Assembly: GCA_946532115.1 (NCBI GenBank)
Contig: CAMNBC010000009.1
Span: 1-37,100 of the forward strand
Length of the DNA: 37,100 nucleotides
Reading direction: 5' to 3'
From: an uncultured Treponema sp.
Lineage (GTDB): Bacteria > Spirochaetota > Spirochaetia > Treponematales > Treponemataceae
The position numbers and the translations under genes were made by a program. Of the stretch, positions 1 to 7,700 are shown piece by piece; positions within the stretch are counted from its first letter, which is position 1, and each line of letters begins with the position of its first letter. The notes beneath the pieces are model-generated. The model searched no databases, had not been told where the DNA came from, and worked only from the letters and a program-made list of their open reading frames with translations.

Positions 1-206
1 CCGCACCCAGTTGCAAGAAGAAGAGCAAGACAGACAGAACCCGAACAGTCAGCTTCCAAAAGATTTTCCTTACCGCTCACATAATGCAAAAACTGCATCC
101 GCCCCAGGTAATACTGGTAACGCTGAGCCTCAGTCAAATCTTCCGTAAGTTCTTTTTCAGCTTCCAGCATCAGCCTAATTTTCAAATCACGAATCTTATC
201 GTTCAT
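1..206 (-). CDS. NlpC/P60-like phage endolysin, N-terminal part (runs off window)
   Basis: Only the first 68 or so codons lie in the window; the gene continues past base 1. The start ATG at 206 is preceded by a good ribosome site (GGAGG, 3-4 nt before the ATG). The protein begins MNDKIRDLKIRLM and after about 50 residues reaches ADCSGSVCLALLLATG. DCSG followed by a hydrophobic helix is the catalytic-cysteine motif of NlpC/P60 cysteine peptidases, which cut peptidoglycan stem peptides. It lies directly after a small membrane protein gene at the end of a phage-like gene run, the usual place for a lysis cassette, so an endolysin is the likely role. The His and third catalytic residue are outside the window. 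A host cell-wall peptidase is the alternative. Confidence 0.6.
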   Translation of the reverse strand, partial: MNDKIRDLKIRLMLEAEKELTEDLTEAQRYQYYLGRMQFLHYVSGKENLLEADCSGSVCLALLLATGC

Positions 207-216
207 ACACCTCCGC

Positions 217-241
217 GGTGGTGGAGCCTGTCGAAACCACC
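217..241. repeat. REP-like palindromic repeat (GAGCCTGTCGAAACCAC type), copy 1
   Basis: The core GAGCCTGTCGAAACCAC is bracketed by GGTGG and CCACC arms. It fills the short gap between the stop of the small membrane protein gene (243) and the endolysin start (206). Near-identical copies occur at 4023-4048 and 29152-29175, all inside the phage-like blocks. Related palindromes are scattered through many bacterial genomes. It may act as an mRNA hairpin between the two lysis genes. Confidence 0.7.
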
Positions 242-242
242 T

Positions 243-545
243 TTATAAACCTTTGACCACCAGAGTAATCACCGTCACCGCCACATTAAAGCAGGAAATA
301 ACGCAGGCAATTACAGCCATGTTTCTTCCTGCTTTGCCACTGTCTGCCTTAATGTGTTCTTCAAGTCTGCGGGCCGTAGCACACACGTTCGGATTAAACT
401 GGCAGGCAGTAGACCTTGAATCCAGACAATCCACACGTTTCTCAACAGCCTGTTTAAATTCTTTCATTTCCGATCGGAAACCGCTTAATTCAATTTTCAA
501 GTCATTTAATGACTTCACCAATAAATCAAGATTTTCTATACCCAA
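243..545 (-). CDS. Small coiled-coil plus membrane protein, candidate holin
   Basis: 100 residues. The first 45 are a charged amphipathic helix with a heptad-like pattern (LVKSLNDLKIELSGFRSEMK), followed by a Cys-containing loop and one C-terminal hydrophobic segment (about residues 75-98, AVIACVISCFNVAVTVITLV). This architecture resembles phage XhlA/holin-associated proteins. Together with the adjacent NlpC/P60 gene it suggests a lysis cassette, but the family is not recognised from sequence. The start is uncertain: the TTG at 545 has a strong AAAGGAGG only 1 nt upstream, closer than usual, and TTG/GTG codons at positions 9-10 are alternatives. A phage promoter-like element lies just upstream (565-619). 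Confidence 0.55.
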   Translation of the reverse strand: MGIENLDLLVKSLNDLKIELSGFRSEMKEFKQAVEKRVDCLDSRSTACQFNPNVCATARRLEEHIKADSGKAGRNMAVIACVISCFNVAVTVITLVVKGL

Positions 546-564
546 ACCTCCTTTGTTAGATTAC

Positions 565-619
565 AGTGTAAAGTCAGCCTGCCTTAACTTTGAGTTAATA
601 AATCTTTATTGGGTTTTAA
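565..619 (-). promoter_or_regulatory. Phage promoter-like element, site 1
   Basis: Read on the minus strand, AATAAAGATTTATT (near-palindrome, 609-596) is followed exactly 26 nt later by TACACT (570-565), a -10-like hexamer. The candidate holin start and its ribosome site are just downstream. The same arrangement with the same 26-nt spacing occurs at sites 2, 3 and 4 in this window. The near-palindrome may be an activator or phage-regulator site. Confidence 0.6.
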
Positions 620-632
620 TAGAAATAAAAGT

Positions 633-801
633 TTACTTATGACATGAAAAACAGGGGGAAATAGAGTATAAACTCCGTTCGGTCAAAGTAAAGGCCAAGC
701 CCTTCGGGTCGTCGCTGCGCTCCGAGCCTTGACTTTGCCTTCACTTCGTTTACATTTTCTTTTCGCCCCCTGTTTTCCAAAGGCATATTTACATATGCTT
801 T
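633..801. repeat. Structured palindromic repeat, copy 1
   Basis: A 169-nt stretch identical to copy 2 (3463-3631) except at two bases (681 and 718). The ends are complementary (ACAGGGGG near 651-658 and CCCCCTGT near 767-774), and inner arms near 682-694 and 727-739 also pair. A separate short hairpin, GCATAT...ATATGC, follows at 782-798. With copy 3 (27656-27815) there are compensatory changes in the arms. Together with sites 1 and 2 the similarity of copies 1 and 2 extends over about 240 nt. No open reading frame is expected here. The remaining bases to 941 are AT-rich and hold only the Rpn flank repeat. Confidence 0.8.
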
Positions 802-860
802 GCAGGGAGTTGTTTGTAAATGGGGCAGCCGTTTGTAATAAGCTATAATCTTTAATTCTA

Positions 861-906
861 AATTAATTACACACTAAGCATTACGAATTAAGCATTGTTA
901 ATTCTC
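861..906. repeat. AT-rich flank repeat, left of the Rpn gene
   Basis: The segment AATTAATTAC..CACTAAGCATT (861-882) and a second AATTAAGCATT (886-896) recur in slightly changed form on the other side of the Rpn gene (1855-1876), both followed by ATTCTCT. This is a direct-repeat pair enclosing about 1 kb. Confidence 0.5.
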
Positions 907-941
907 TATACTTTTAATCAATTATTTACTATATTTAAATT

Positions 942-1823
942 ATGGCAGAGAAAGACATTACAGAAAAAAATCTCGAAGCTCTTAATGATGTATTTGCAGA
1001 TATTGTAAATGTACTGTTATTTAAGGGTGAAGAAGTCATCAAGGAAAAAGAACTTGAAGCTGATACAACAAAAAGCATGTTTAAAGCTGATGGCAAAATT
1101 CATGAACAGGAACGTGATGTTTCAAAGTTTTGGAAAAATGGAGAAATCCGCATTTCAATTTTAGGAATTGAAAATCAGACTGCCCAGGATTCCGATATGC
1201 CTCTCCGTGTAATCAGTTATGATGGAGCAAGCTATAAGCAGCAGCTTCTGGATAATAAACAGAAGAAGCGTTATCCGGTTGCAACTCTGGTTTTATATTT
1301 TGGAACTGAAGAAAAATGGTCCAAAGCCAAGCATCTTTACGAATGTTTTGATGTCCCTGAAAAATTAAAGCCCTTTGTAAATGACTACAAAATCAATGTA
1401 TTCAACATTGCTTTTTTAAGTCCAAAGACTATTGCAATGTTTAAAAGTGATTTTAAGATTATTGCAGAATATTTCAGAACAAAGCGCTTAAATCAAAAAT
1501 ATAATGGTTCAAAAGAAAAGCTCAAGCATGCCAATGAAACCTTAAAAATGTTTTCTGCATTAACAGGTGACGATTCTTTTGAAAAGGTGTATAATGAAGG
1601 TAACTTTAAGAAAGGAGGTATTACTATGTGCGATGTTGTTGAAAGAATCAGAGATGATGGTAGAACAGAAGGTAGAATCGAAGGTATTGCAAAAGAACAA
1701 GAAAGAATTATTATGAATCTTATTGAATCAAATGCCGGAACAATTGAGCAGATTGCAGCATGGGTAAAACTTCCTGTAAAAGAAGTAAAGAAAATCGCCC
1801 AGAAAGTTCCTGTAAATGCGTAA
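942..1823 (+). CDS. Rpn-family recombination-promoting nuclease / putative transposase
   Basis: 293 residues, the usual size for Rpn (PF04754-like) proteins. Residues 1-200 carry the PD-(D/E)XK-type nuclease fold; the visible landmark is EIRISILGIENQT near residues 68-80, the strand with the conserved GIENQ of this family. The charged C-terminus (DGRTEGRIEGIAKEQERI, then a helix-turn-helix-like IEQIAAWVKLPVKEVKKIAQ) is typical of the treponeme and clostridial members. E. coli Rpn proteins are DNA nucleases that raise RecA-independent recombination. The gene is on the plus strand, opposite to all neighbouring phage genes, and is enclosed by AT-rich direct repeats, so it looks like an insertion into the tail/lysis region. 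Confidence 0.8.
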   Translation: MAEKDITEKNLEALNDVFADIVNVLLFKGEEVIKEKELEADTTKSMFKADGKIHEQERDVSKFWKNGEIRISILGIENQTAQDSDMPLRVISYDGASYKQQLLDNKQKKRYPVATLVLYFGTEEKWSKAKHLYECFDVPEKLKPFVNDYKINVFNIAFLSPKTIAMFKSDFKIIAEYFRTKRLNQKYNGSKEKLKHANETLKMFSALTGDDSFEKVYNEGNFKKGGITMCDVVERIRDDGRTEGRIEGIAKEQERIIMNLIESNAGTIEQIAAWVKLPVKEVKKIAQKVPVNA

Positions 1824-1880
1824 ATTAATGCTTAATGCATAATTCTTAATTCATATTTAATTACGCATTAAGCATTCTCT
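1824..1880. repeat. AT-rich flank repeat, right of the Rpn gene
   Basis: Contains TAATGCTTAAT (1826-1836) and its inverted partner ATTAAGCATT (1867-1876), so it can fold as a hairpin after the Rpn stop codon. ATTTAATTACGCATTAAGCATT (1855-1876) is also a direct-repeat match to 861-882. It overlaps the 3' end of the neighbouring tail gene by a few bases and may act as a terminator as well as a mobility footprint. Confidence 0.5.
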
Positions 1881-3387
1881 AAACCCTTGTTACCCAAATC
1901 TCCGAACTAAACGCAGCTTCCTTCTTATAACGAAACGTGAGTTCATCAATTCTCACTTTCTTAAAATTTGATTGAGCGTTGAGCCTAATATCCATAAAGG
2001 CACCAACGCGGGCATGAATAAGAGGAAGATAAGTTGTTAGGTAGTAAGCACCTTTGCAGTTAATACATTCCTGCAATAAATCTTTTGCACGTCGCAGGCA
2101 GAAAGGTTCATCTTCAAATAAATCATCAGACAAAAACTTTGAAGTCACATTTTTGACAATCTGACTTTTGGCCGCAATCTCGTTATCATCTTTTACAAAA
2201 ATGCTATAGTTAGTTTCAGAAATAATCGCACGGCCATAAATCGCAGCCTTATAAAGTCCAATCAGATTTCCATTTCTCGAAAGCTGGATGATGGCCCTGT
2301 CTTTGTAAGTTGTCGTATCGTACTGTACGACTTCGAACGAAGGTGTCATCGTCGGGCTTGACCCGGCGATCTGCATATCACGAAGAAATTCTTCCTCAGT
2401 AGTCAGCTGGTCCGCAAACACAACGTTCCTAGTTTTTCCTTCCTCATTTTTAGCCGTATAAATAGCCTCGTAATCATTATCAGAAATAATCTTTCTGCTA
2501 TCATCCGTAAATGGATAATAAGGCTTCATGTCCTCGTCATACCACACAGGAGCATCAGAATAAGACCAGAGCTCCTGGCGTTCAGTCTGCACATAACGTG
2601 TATACTTCAGGCGAATATTGTTTGCATACTTATCATTGTTATTAAAAAATCTGTAATGAGTAATCTGAGTTTCATCCAATGTAAAATCACTTTCTTCAGA
2701 ATATTCATTTTCAACATCATAAGGACTTTCAATAAAAGAAAGAGTCAGATCCTTACCGCATTCAACAACAGCGTCATAGGCCTTTGCAAGTGCGCAAAGT
2801 TCTTTCCAAGCAGAACCTGCAACAACAACATAAGGAATATCAAATCGCAGAGTGCCGCAGTTAATTTCATTTGCATTCAGTCCGCCACGTTTTGCAATAA
2901 TATGAACAAGAGAGTTTTCAGGATTCGTTCTGTCACAAACAACAGAGTGAACAACAGTCTGCGCATCAGTCCAGTTATGCTGCAGCTTTGTATCATCAAG
3001 CTTAGAGCTCAAATCAATTAAGCGTACCTTGGTAGTCTTATCAAGAAAGCCTGTCTCCTGGCTTTGGAATCCGTTATCATCTACAAAAAGGTGAAAGCGG
3101 AAAAAAGTGTTTTCACGTTCTCCAAAGCAATACCAAATCTGAACACCAAGCCCTGTTGTATATTCCGCATTATGCTCAGCATCATAAAGACCTTTAAGCA
3201 AAAGCTCTCCGCAGTTTACAATTCCACCAGCCTCTGTGTTGTAAGAAGTTGCAACGCATTCAAGAATATCAGAATCTGGAATATAAACATCACCATTGGC
3301 AAGCTCAAACACAACTCTTACAAATGGGCGGCTGTTAGTTTCGCGGATTCGATTTTCTACTTCTGGTGGTAACTCATAGAACTTCAT
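1879..3387 (-). CDS. Phage tail hub/baseplate-like protein
   Basis: 502 residues, soluble, no signal peptide. It opens with ETNSRPFVRVVFELANGDVY and ends in a beta-rich region (ARVGAFMDIRLNA..., VRIDELTFRYKKEA), a layout seen in phage tail proteins that build the hub or baseplate below the tube. I do not recognise a specific family, and the call also rests on its position between a tail-tube-like gene and the lysis genes. The start ATG at 3387 has no ribosome site. A -10-like TACACT lies only 7 nt upstream (3400-3395), so the mRNA may be leaderless. No tape-measure gene, expected between tube and hub, is present. Confidence 0.5.
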   Translation of the reverse strand: MKFYELPPEVENRIRETNSRPFVRVVFELANGDVYIPDSDILECVATSYNTEAGGIVNCGELLLKGLYDAEHNAEYTTGLGVQIWYCFGERENTFFRFHLFVDDNGFQSQETGFLDKTTKVRLIDLSSKLDDTKLQHNWTDAQTVVHSVVCDRTNPENSLVHIIAKRGGLNANEINCGTLRFDIPYVVVAGSAWKELCALAKAYDAVVECGKDLTLSFIESPYDVENEYSEESDFTLDETQITHYRFFNNNDKYANNIRLKYTRYVQTERQELWSYSDAPVWYDEDMKPYYPFTDDSRKIISDNDYEAIYTAKNEEGKTRNVVFADQLTTEEEFLRDMQIAGSSPTMTPSFEVVQYDTTTYKDRAIIQLSRNGNLIGLYKAAIYGRAIISETNYSIFVKDDNEIAAKSQIVKNVTSKFLSDDLFEDEPFCLRRAKDLLQECINCKGAYYLTTYLPLIHARVGAFMDIRLNAQSNFKKVRIDELTFRYKKEAAFSSEIWVTRV

Positions 3388-3394
3388 AGCCTAC

Positions 3395-3449
3395 AGTGTA
3401 GGGGCAAGCTACCTTAACTTTGAGTTAATAAATCTTTATTGGGGTTTAA
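3395..3449 (-). promoter_or_regulatory. Phage promoter-like element, site 2
   Basis: Minus strand: AATAAAGATTTATT (3439-3426), then 26 nt, then TACACT (3400-3395). Transcription would start about 7 nt on, which is the ATG of the tail hub-like gene at 3387. There is no Shine-Dalgarno sequence, so a leaderless transcript is implied. Very similar to site 1 over its whole length. Confidence 0.6.
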
Positions 3450-3462
3450 GAGGAATAAACGA

Positions 3463-3631
3463 TTACTTATGACATGAAAAACAGGGGGAAATAGAGTATA
3501 AACTCCGTTCAGTCAAAGTAAAGGCCAAGCCCTTCGGGTCGTCGCTGTGCTCCGAGCCTTGACTTTGCCTTCACTTCGTTTACATTTTCTTTTCGCCCCC
3601 TGTTTTCCAAAGGCATATTTACATATGCTTT
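3463..3631. repeat. Structured palindromic repeat, copy 2
   Basis: Matches copy 1 (633-801) at all but two of 169 positions and lies in the same orientation. It sits between the tail-tube-like gene (stop 3671) and the promoter-like element of the hub gene. This 280-bp gap therefore holds only the repeat, its trailing small hairpin (3612-3628) and the promoter. Confidence 0.8.
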
Positions 3632-3670
3632 TGAAGGAAGAGGTTTATTCTTTTTAAATCTATATTTGTA

Positions 3671-4633
3671 TTATAAGACTATTTGATAAAAATCTTTTTC
3701 ATTACGTATATTAAAAACTACATTACTTTTTACTCTAAAGCTTTGTGATGCAAGTACGGTATCTGCACAGTTAATGTCTACCAGTTCACCTGCAGCTTCC
3801 AGGTCATACAGGTCTAGCCAGATGCCGTCTTTTATGTCGATTGGGATTGTAAGTTTTTGAATTGAATTTTTTGATGGGAAGAATTCTGTTGAGAGGGGAT
3901 AGTATAAGGTGAGTTTATATTTTGATGTTTCCGTATATGTTCCGGTAAGTTCGAATCTATAAATTAAGGGTATTGTTTTGTTATTGTTTATGGAAATCAG
4001 GTGGCCGTCATAATGGTAAGTGCGGTGGTTGAGCCTGTCGAAACCACCGGACATAGAGCCTGTCATTGCGAGGGCGGAGCCCGAAGCAATCCATCCGTTT
4101 GTCATTCCCCGGCTTGACCTGCCTAAAATCGAAGAGCCGTTAACAAAAAATGCATCGCATTTTTTAGGCTCTTCCACCGTTCTGGCTCGGAACAACTGGT
4201 TGTTCCGGGGAATCTCTAAAGACGGTGTATTTATCGGCCAGTCCTTTGTGTAAGAGTTTTCTGTACTCTCTACATCTACGCGCAGCTTAAATGCTTCACC
4301 GTTTTCTGCACGTAGTTCAAAGTTTTTTACTTTTATATTTTTATAGATTATCTTTTCAAAGATTCTGTCTGCATATAGGTCAAAGCTTTCAATGTCGTTT
4401 TTAAAAAGCAAAAGGAACAGAGCAAGTATGCAGCTGTAATCCAGGCGGGTAACGAAGCAGCCTTCTATTACCTGTCTGGTAGCTACAAACTTTTCTCTGT
4501 TCCTTTTACCGATAACCGCTGGCAGAAAATAGCCTTTGGACCTTTGTCTTACAGTTTCCTCGCTGTAGGGTAATGGATAATATTCATCGTCTTTTGCTAG
4601 TGTCAGTGTGCAGTCTCTGCCTTGGATTTTCAT
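3671..4633 (-). CDS. Phage tail-tube-like protein with in-frame palindromic insertion
   Basis: 320 residues. The N-terminal part (MKIQGRDCTLTL..., VIEGCFVTRLDYSCILALFLLLF near 55-77) and the beta-rich C-terminal part (YRFELTGTYTE..., KLTLYYPL) resemble tail tube proteins, but the family assignment is tentative. Residues 139-204 are foreign: they are encoded by stacked palindromic repeats (4022-4219) read in frame, giving Gly/Ser/Arg-rich sequence such as GSALAMTGSMSGGFDRLNHR. Without them the protein would be about 254 residues. The ATG at 4633 has no ribosome site but a perfect TATAAT 6 nt upstream (4645-4640), again implying a leaderless message. Whether the protein still assembles with the insertion is unknown. 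Confidence 0.5.
   Translation of the reverse strand: MKIQGRDCTLTLAKDDEYYPLPYSEETVRQRSKGYFLPAVIGKRNREKFVATRQVIEGCFVTRLDYSCILALFLLLFKNDIESFDLYADRIFEKIIYKNIKVKNFELRAENGEAFKLRVDVESTENSYTKDWPINTPSLEIPRNNQLFRARTVEEPKKCDAFFVNGSSILGRSSRGMTNGWIASGSALAMTGSMSGGFDRLNHRTYHYDGHLISINNNKTIPLIYRFELTGTYTETSKYKLTLYYPLSTEFFPSKNSIQKLTIPIDIKDGIWLDLYDLEAAGELVDINCADTVLASQSFRVKSNVVFNIRNEKDFYQIVL
4022..4219. repeat. In-frame composite palindromic repeat inside a coding gene
   Basis: Three palindromes lie end to end: a REP-like copy (GAGCCTGTCGAAACCAC, about 4023-4048), a GTCATTGCGAGGGCGGAGCC type element (4063-4092), and a larger one with outer arms CATTCCCCGG (4104-4113) and CCGGGGAAT (4205-4213) that encloses a second hairpin around AAAATGCATCGCATTTT. 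The total is 198 bp, a multiple of three, and the reading frame of the host gene stays open throughout. The layout recalls Rickettsia palindromic elements. Confidence 0.75.
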
Positions 4634-4639
4634 AGGGAA

Positions 4640-4678
4640 ATTATAGGCAGAGGTAGGGTTTATTTGGGGTTAAGAAAG
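4640..4678 (-). promoter_or_regulatory. Phage promoter-like element, site 5 (shortened form)
   Basis: Minus strand CTTAACCCCAAATAAA (4674-4659) matches the first half of sites 1-4, and TATAAT lies at 4645-4640. The distance from AATAAA to the -10 is 13 nt instead of 34 nt, a loss of 21 nt or about two helical turns. The second half of the near-palindrome is missing. The start codon is 6 nt beyond the -10. Confidence 0.5.
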
Positions 4679-4745
4679 GTTAATTTGTAATTAATTATAA
4701 AATCATAAAGTTTATAAAAATCAAAAATAGGTATATAATAAAGAT

Positions 4746-5540
4746 ATGGAAACAATTAGAAACGGTATTTTTACAACAACAGGAAATATAGCACTTTCTC
4801 TTTCAAAAGAAGAACTTGATAAGTTTGTAGATTCAGATAAACTTGGTTTACTTACCATTAAATGTAAGACAATTTTGCCATCATATACATTGCTTCATTA
4901 TTGTGAAGAATTAATACAAACGTTCATTAAAGTTCAATCAATGTGTAATTTTGTTGATATAATCAACAATTATGCAATCCCACTAAACAATTTTTTTATT
5001 AGAACACAAAGTAAAGACTTATTTCCATATAATGACATTAATTCTTCTAAAACCACAACTCTTTCTTTTGATAAAGCAAATCAAATGAATTTCATTTGTT
5101 TAGTTTTCGAAAACAAATGAAACAAAGAGTTTTTTGATCAGTTCAAAAAAACTCAACGTCCAGACATATATGTAAAGGTTCAAGATTGTTTATATCCTCT
5201 ATATGATTTTAAACAGAAGAATGCAATTCAGTTAAAGTCATTATCAATAAACAGTCCTGGTCTTATGACATTCATAGGTGCACTAGGGACAATTGTTTCA
5301 ATCTATTGCAATTTACAGAAAAATTATAGAGAAGATGTTTTAGCCCAAAGTCAATTATCAGGAAGCTTATTGCAAAACGCAGATAGAGTTACAAATTTAT
5401 ATAAACAATTAAATGATCCAAATACACCTGAAGAAATGAAAATTTATATAAAAAATACTTTAAATGTAGTTATGTCAAAACAGTCCCAAATAATTAGCGC
5501 ATTAGGTATTAAAGAAATTTCTGTAGATGAAATAGTCTAA
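4746..5540 (+). pseudogene. Unknown protein gene interrupted by an in-frame TGA
   Basis: An ATG at 4746 opens 124 codons ending at TGA (5118-5120). The same frame then continues without a break from 5121 to the TAA at 5538-5540, giving about 264 codons in all. The join reads ...VFENK, stop, NKEFFDQF..., so a point nonsense mutation (or a sequencing error) in one gene is the simplest reading. The product would be soluble with a possible short hydrophobic stretch (SPGLMTFIGALGTIVSIY) followed by a helical C-terminus. I do not recognise the family. It sits on the plus strand between the phage tail block and manC, is very AT-rich, and may be a remnant from the arrival of the polysaccharide locus. 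Confidence 0.55.
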
Positions 5541-5588
5541 ATTTTTATGCATATGTTCAAACTCTGAATAAATCGTTATACTTCCGTT

Positions 5589-6665
5589 ATGACAATTATA
5601 CCAATTATTCTTTCCGGCGGAGCCGGAACTCGCTTATGGCCGCTTTCATGGGGCGACCATCCAAAACAGTTTTTGCCACTCGTAACTGAACGCACCATGA
5701 TTCAAGAAACCCTTCTTCGTCTCAAAGGTCTAAATATCAGTTCACCAATCATTTCCTGCGGCGAATCACACAGATTTATGGTTGCCCAGCAGATTGGAGA
5801 AATCTTGCCAGAAGTTGTTACAGACGATATTATAAAACCAACAATTCTTCTGGAACCAATGGCTAAAAACACAGCTCCTGCTATAGCCGCTGCATGTTGT
5901 GCAGCAATGAAGCAGGATAAAGATGCAATAGTTGTCGTGCTCCCAAGCGATCATGTTATTGCTGATGTACCTGCATTCCAGAAAGCAGTTCTTACTGCAG
6001 CAACTAACGCTGAACAAGGATATCTTGTTACATTCGGAATCATACCAACATTTCCAGCAACAGGCTACGGTTATGTAAAAGCTGCCGGCTCTGAAACAAA
6101 TGGAGCTTTCACTCTTGAAAAATTTGTAGAAAAACCATGTTTAGAAAAAGCTGAAGAATACCTTGCAAGCGGCGAATATGCATGGAATAGCGGAATGTTC
6201 GTTTTCAAGGCTTCAACATTTATTGAAGAGTTAAAAATCCATAATCCAGAAATGGCCACTCTTTCTGTCGAATCTTTTGAAAAAGCTACCATAGACACCG
6301 ATTTTGTTCGTTTGAATAAAGATTCATTTGCTCAGATAAAAGGTGACTCAATCGATTATGCCGTGATGGAAAAAACAAAAAAAGGAAAAATTGTAAAACT
6401 CAACGCAGGGTGGGATGATTTAGGTTCATGGTCTGCACTTTATGACATAAGTAATAAAGATAGCAATATGAATGTATTGAAAGGGGATGATATTATTGCA
6501 CTAGATACAACATCGAGTTATATCCGAGGTGGGAAGCGCACTATTGCAACTATTGGTTTAGATAATATTGTTATTGTAGATAGTGATGATTCACTGCTTG
6601 TCGCAGCTAAAGGCAAGATTCAGGATGTAAAAAAGATTGCAGAAGAGATAAAGAAAAGAGAATAG
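5589..6665 (+). CDS. manC: Mannose-1-phosphate guanylyltransferase
   Basis: 358 residues. Makes GDP-mannose from GTP and mannose-1-phosphate, the precursor for the gmd/fcl pathway next door. The nucleotidyltransferase signature LSGGAGTRLWPLS is at residues 8-20, KQFLPL follows, then VVVLPSDHVI and FVEKP (the pyrophosphorylase motif) and WNSGMF. It is the short form: the C-terminal isomerase domain of long bifunctional ManC/AlgA proteins is absent. It is the only polysaccharide gene on the plus strand and converges with fcl across a shared terminator. The start ATG has no clear ribosome site; a TATACT-like -10 lies only a few bases upstream. No mannose isomerase or phosphomannomutase gene is in the window. 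Confidence 0.93.
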   Translation: MTIIPIILSGGAGTRLWPLSWGDHPKQFLPLVTERTMIQETLLRLKGLNISSPIISCGESHRFMVAQQIGEILPEVVTDDIIKPTILLEPMAKNTAPAIAAACCAAMKQDKDAIVVVLPSDHVIADVPAFQKAVLTAATNAEQGYLVTFGIIPTFPATGYGYVKAAGSETNGAFTLEKFVEKPCLEKAEEYLASGEYAWNSGMFVFKASTFIEELKIHNPEMATLSVESFEKATIDTDFVRLNKDSFAQIKGDSIDYAVMEKTKKGKIVKLNAGWDDLGSWSALYDISNKDSNMNVLKGDDIIALDTTSSYIRGGKRTIATIGLDNIVIVDSDDSLLVAAKGKIQDVKKIAEEIKKRE

Positions 6666-6687
6666 AAACCTTTTTTATGCATCAAAC

Positions 6688-6719
6688 AAATAAGGCTCCG
6701 ATAACTCGGAGCCTTATTC
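6688..6719. terminator. Bidirectional terminator between manC and fcl
   Basis: Perfect 11-bp stem ATAAGGCTCCG / CGGAGCCTTAT with a 6-nt loop, between two convergent genes. T-rich sequence follows only loosely on either side. Confidence 0.75.
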
Positions 6720-6720
6720 A

Positions 6721-7698
6721 TTACTTTCTAACTTCCCCATGCAGGAAGTCGTTATATGCAATTTCTACACCTGCACGTAAATCAATTTTTGCTTTCCAGC
6801 CAAGTGCATTCAGTCGAGTGACATCACAAAGCTTACGTGGTGTACCGTTTGGTTTTGACGGGTCCCAGTCCATTTTACACTTACGTCCGTCTTTACGAAC
6901 ATCTGCATAAACCACATCTTCTACTGTTTCAGCAAGTTCTTTGATTGTACATTCTTTGCCAGTTCCAACATTTACGAAGTCACCAGTTGGAGTACGAAGG
7001 TCTGCAGCATCTTTGTTTTCCATAAGGTAAACAACTGCATCGGCGAGGTCTCCGGCATACAAGAATTCTCTTAATGGAGAACCATCTCCCCAGAGGTGTA
7101 CTATATCCTCTCCACTTGCTTTTGCTTCATGGAACTTACGAATCATTGCAGGAAATACATGACTTCCCTGGAGTTCGTAGTTATCACCCAAACCATAAAG
7201 ATTTGTTGGCATTACGCTCAAAAAGTTTGTTCCAAATTGTTTGTTATAAGCAGTACAAAGCTTGATTACAGAAATCTTAGCAAGAGCATAAGCATCGTTA
7301 GTTGGTTCAAGAGGTCCTGTAAGCAATGATTCTTCCTTGATTGGCTGTTCGGCCATCTTTGGATAGATACAAGTTGACCCCAGGTTCATCAGTTTCTTTA
7401 CACCATTAACACGAGCAGCTTCAACAACATTAAAGCCAATGACCATATTCTGGTAAATGAAATCTGCAGGATAAGTTGAATTTGCTCCTATTCCACCTAC
7501 ATGTGCAGCAGCAAGGAATACGTATTCTGGTTTTTCTGCAGCGAAAAACTCATTTACAGCAGACTGATTCAACAAATCAAGTTCTTTATGTGTACGAGTA
7601 ATAATATTTGTGTAACCTTTTTCTTTAAGGCTACGAACAATTGAGCCACCAACAAGTCCGCGATGACCAGCTACATAAATTTTTGCATTCTTTTCCAT
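6721..7698 (-). CDS. fcl: GDP-L-fucose synthase
   Basis: 325 residues. A short-chain dehydrogenase/reductase that epimerises and reduces GDP-4-keto-6-deoxymannose to GDP-L-fucose with NADPH. Visible are the nucleotide-binding motif VAGHRGLVGG at the N-terminus, the Ser region NLGSTCIYP, the catalytic YALAK and the product-site segment around EFLYAGDLADA. Length and motifs are normal for the family. It starts 2 nt after the gmd stop, so the two are translationally coupled, and it ends at the terminator shared with manC. Base composition is less AT-rich than in the glycosyltransferase genes further right. Confidence 0.95.
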   Translation of the reverse strand: MEKNAKIYVAGHRGLVGGSIVRSLKEKGYTNIITRTHKELDLLNQSAVNEFFAAEKPEYVFLAAAHVGGIGANSTYPADFIYQNMVIGFNVVEAARVNGVKKLMNLGSTCIYPKMAEQPIKEESLLTGPLEPTNDAYALAKISVIKLCTAYNKQFGTNFLSVMPTNLYGLGDNYELQGSHVFPAMIRKFHEAKASGEDIVHLWGDGSPLREFLYAGDLADAVVYLMENKDAADLRTPTGDFVNVGTGKECTIKELAETVEDVVYADVRKDGRKCKMDWDPSKPNGTPRKLCDVTRLNALGWKAKIDLRAGVEIAYNDFLHGEVRK

Positions 7699-7700
7699 AA

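Noticed and set aside
253-642. 129-codon plus-strand frame
   Set aside because: Antisense to the small membrane protein and its promoter region; no ribosome site or motif.
633-801. Integron attC site
   Set aside because: Size and palindrome are suggestive, but the conserved core ends of attC are absent and no integron integrase is present.
5118-5120. Recoded TGA (selenocysteine or tryptophan)
   Set aside because: No hairpin of SECIS type stands out and no Cys/Sec active-site context; other genes here end normally at TGA.
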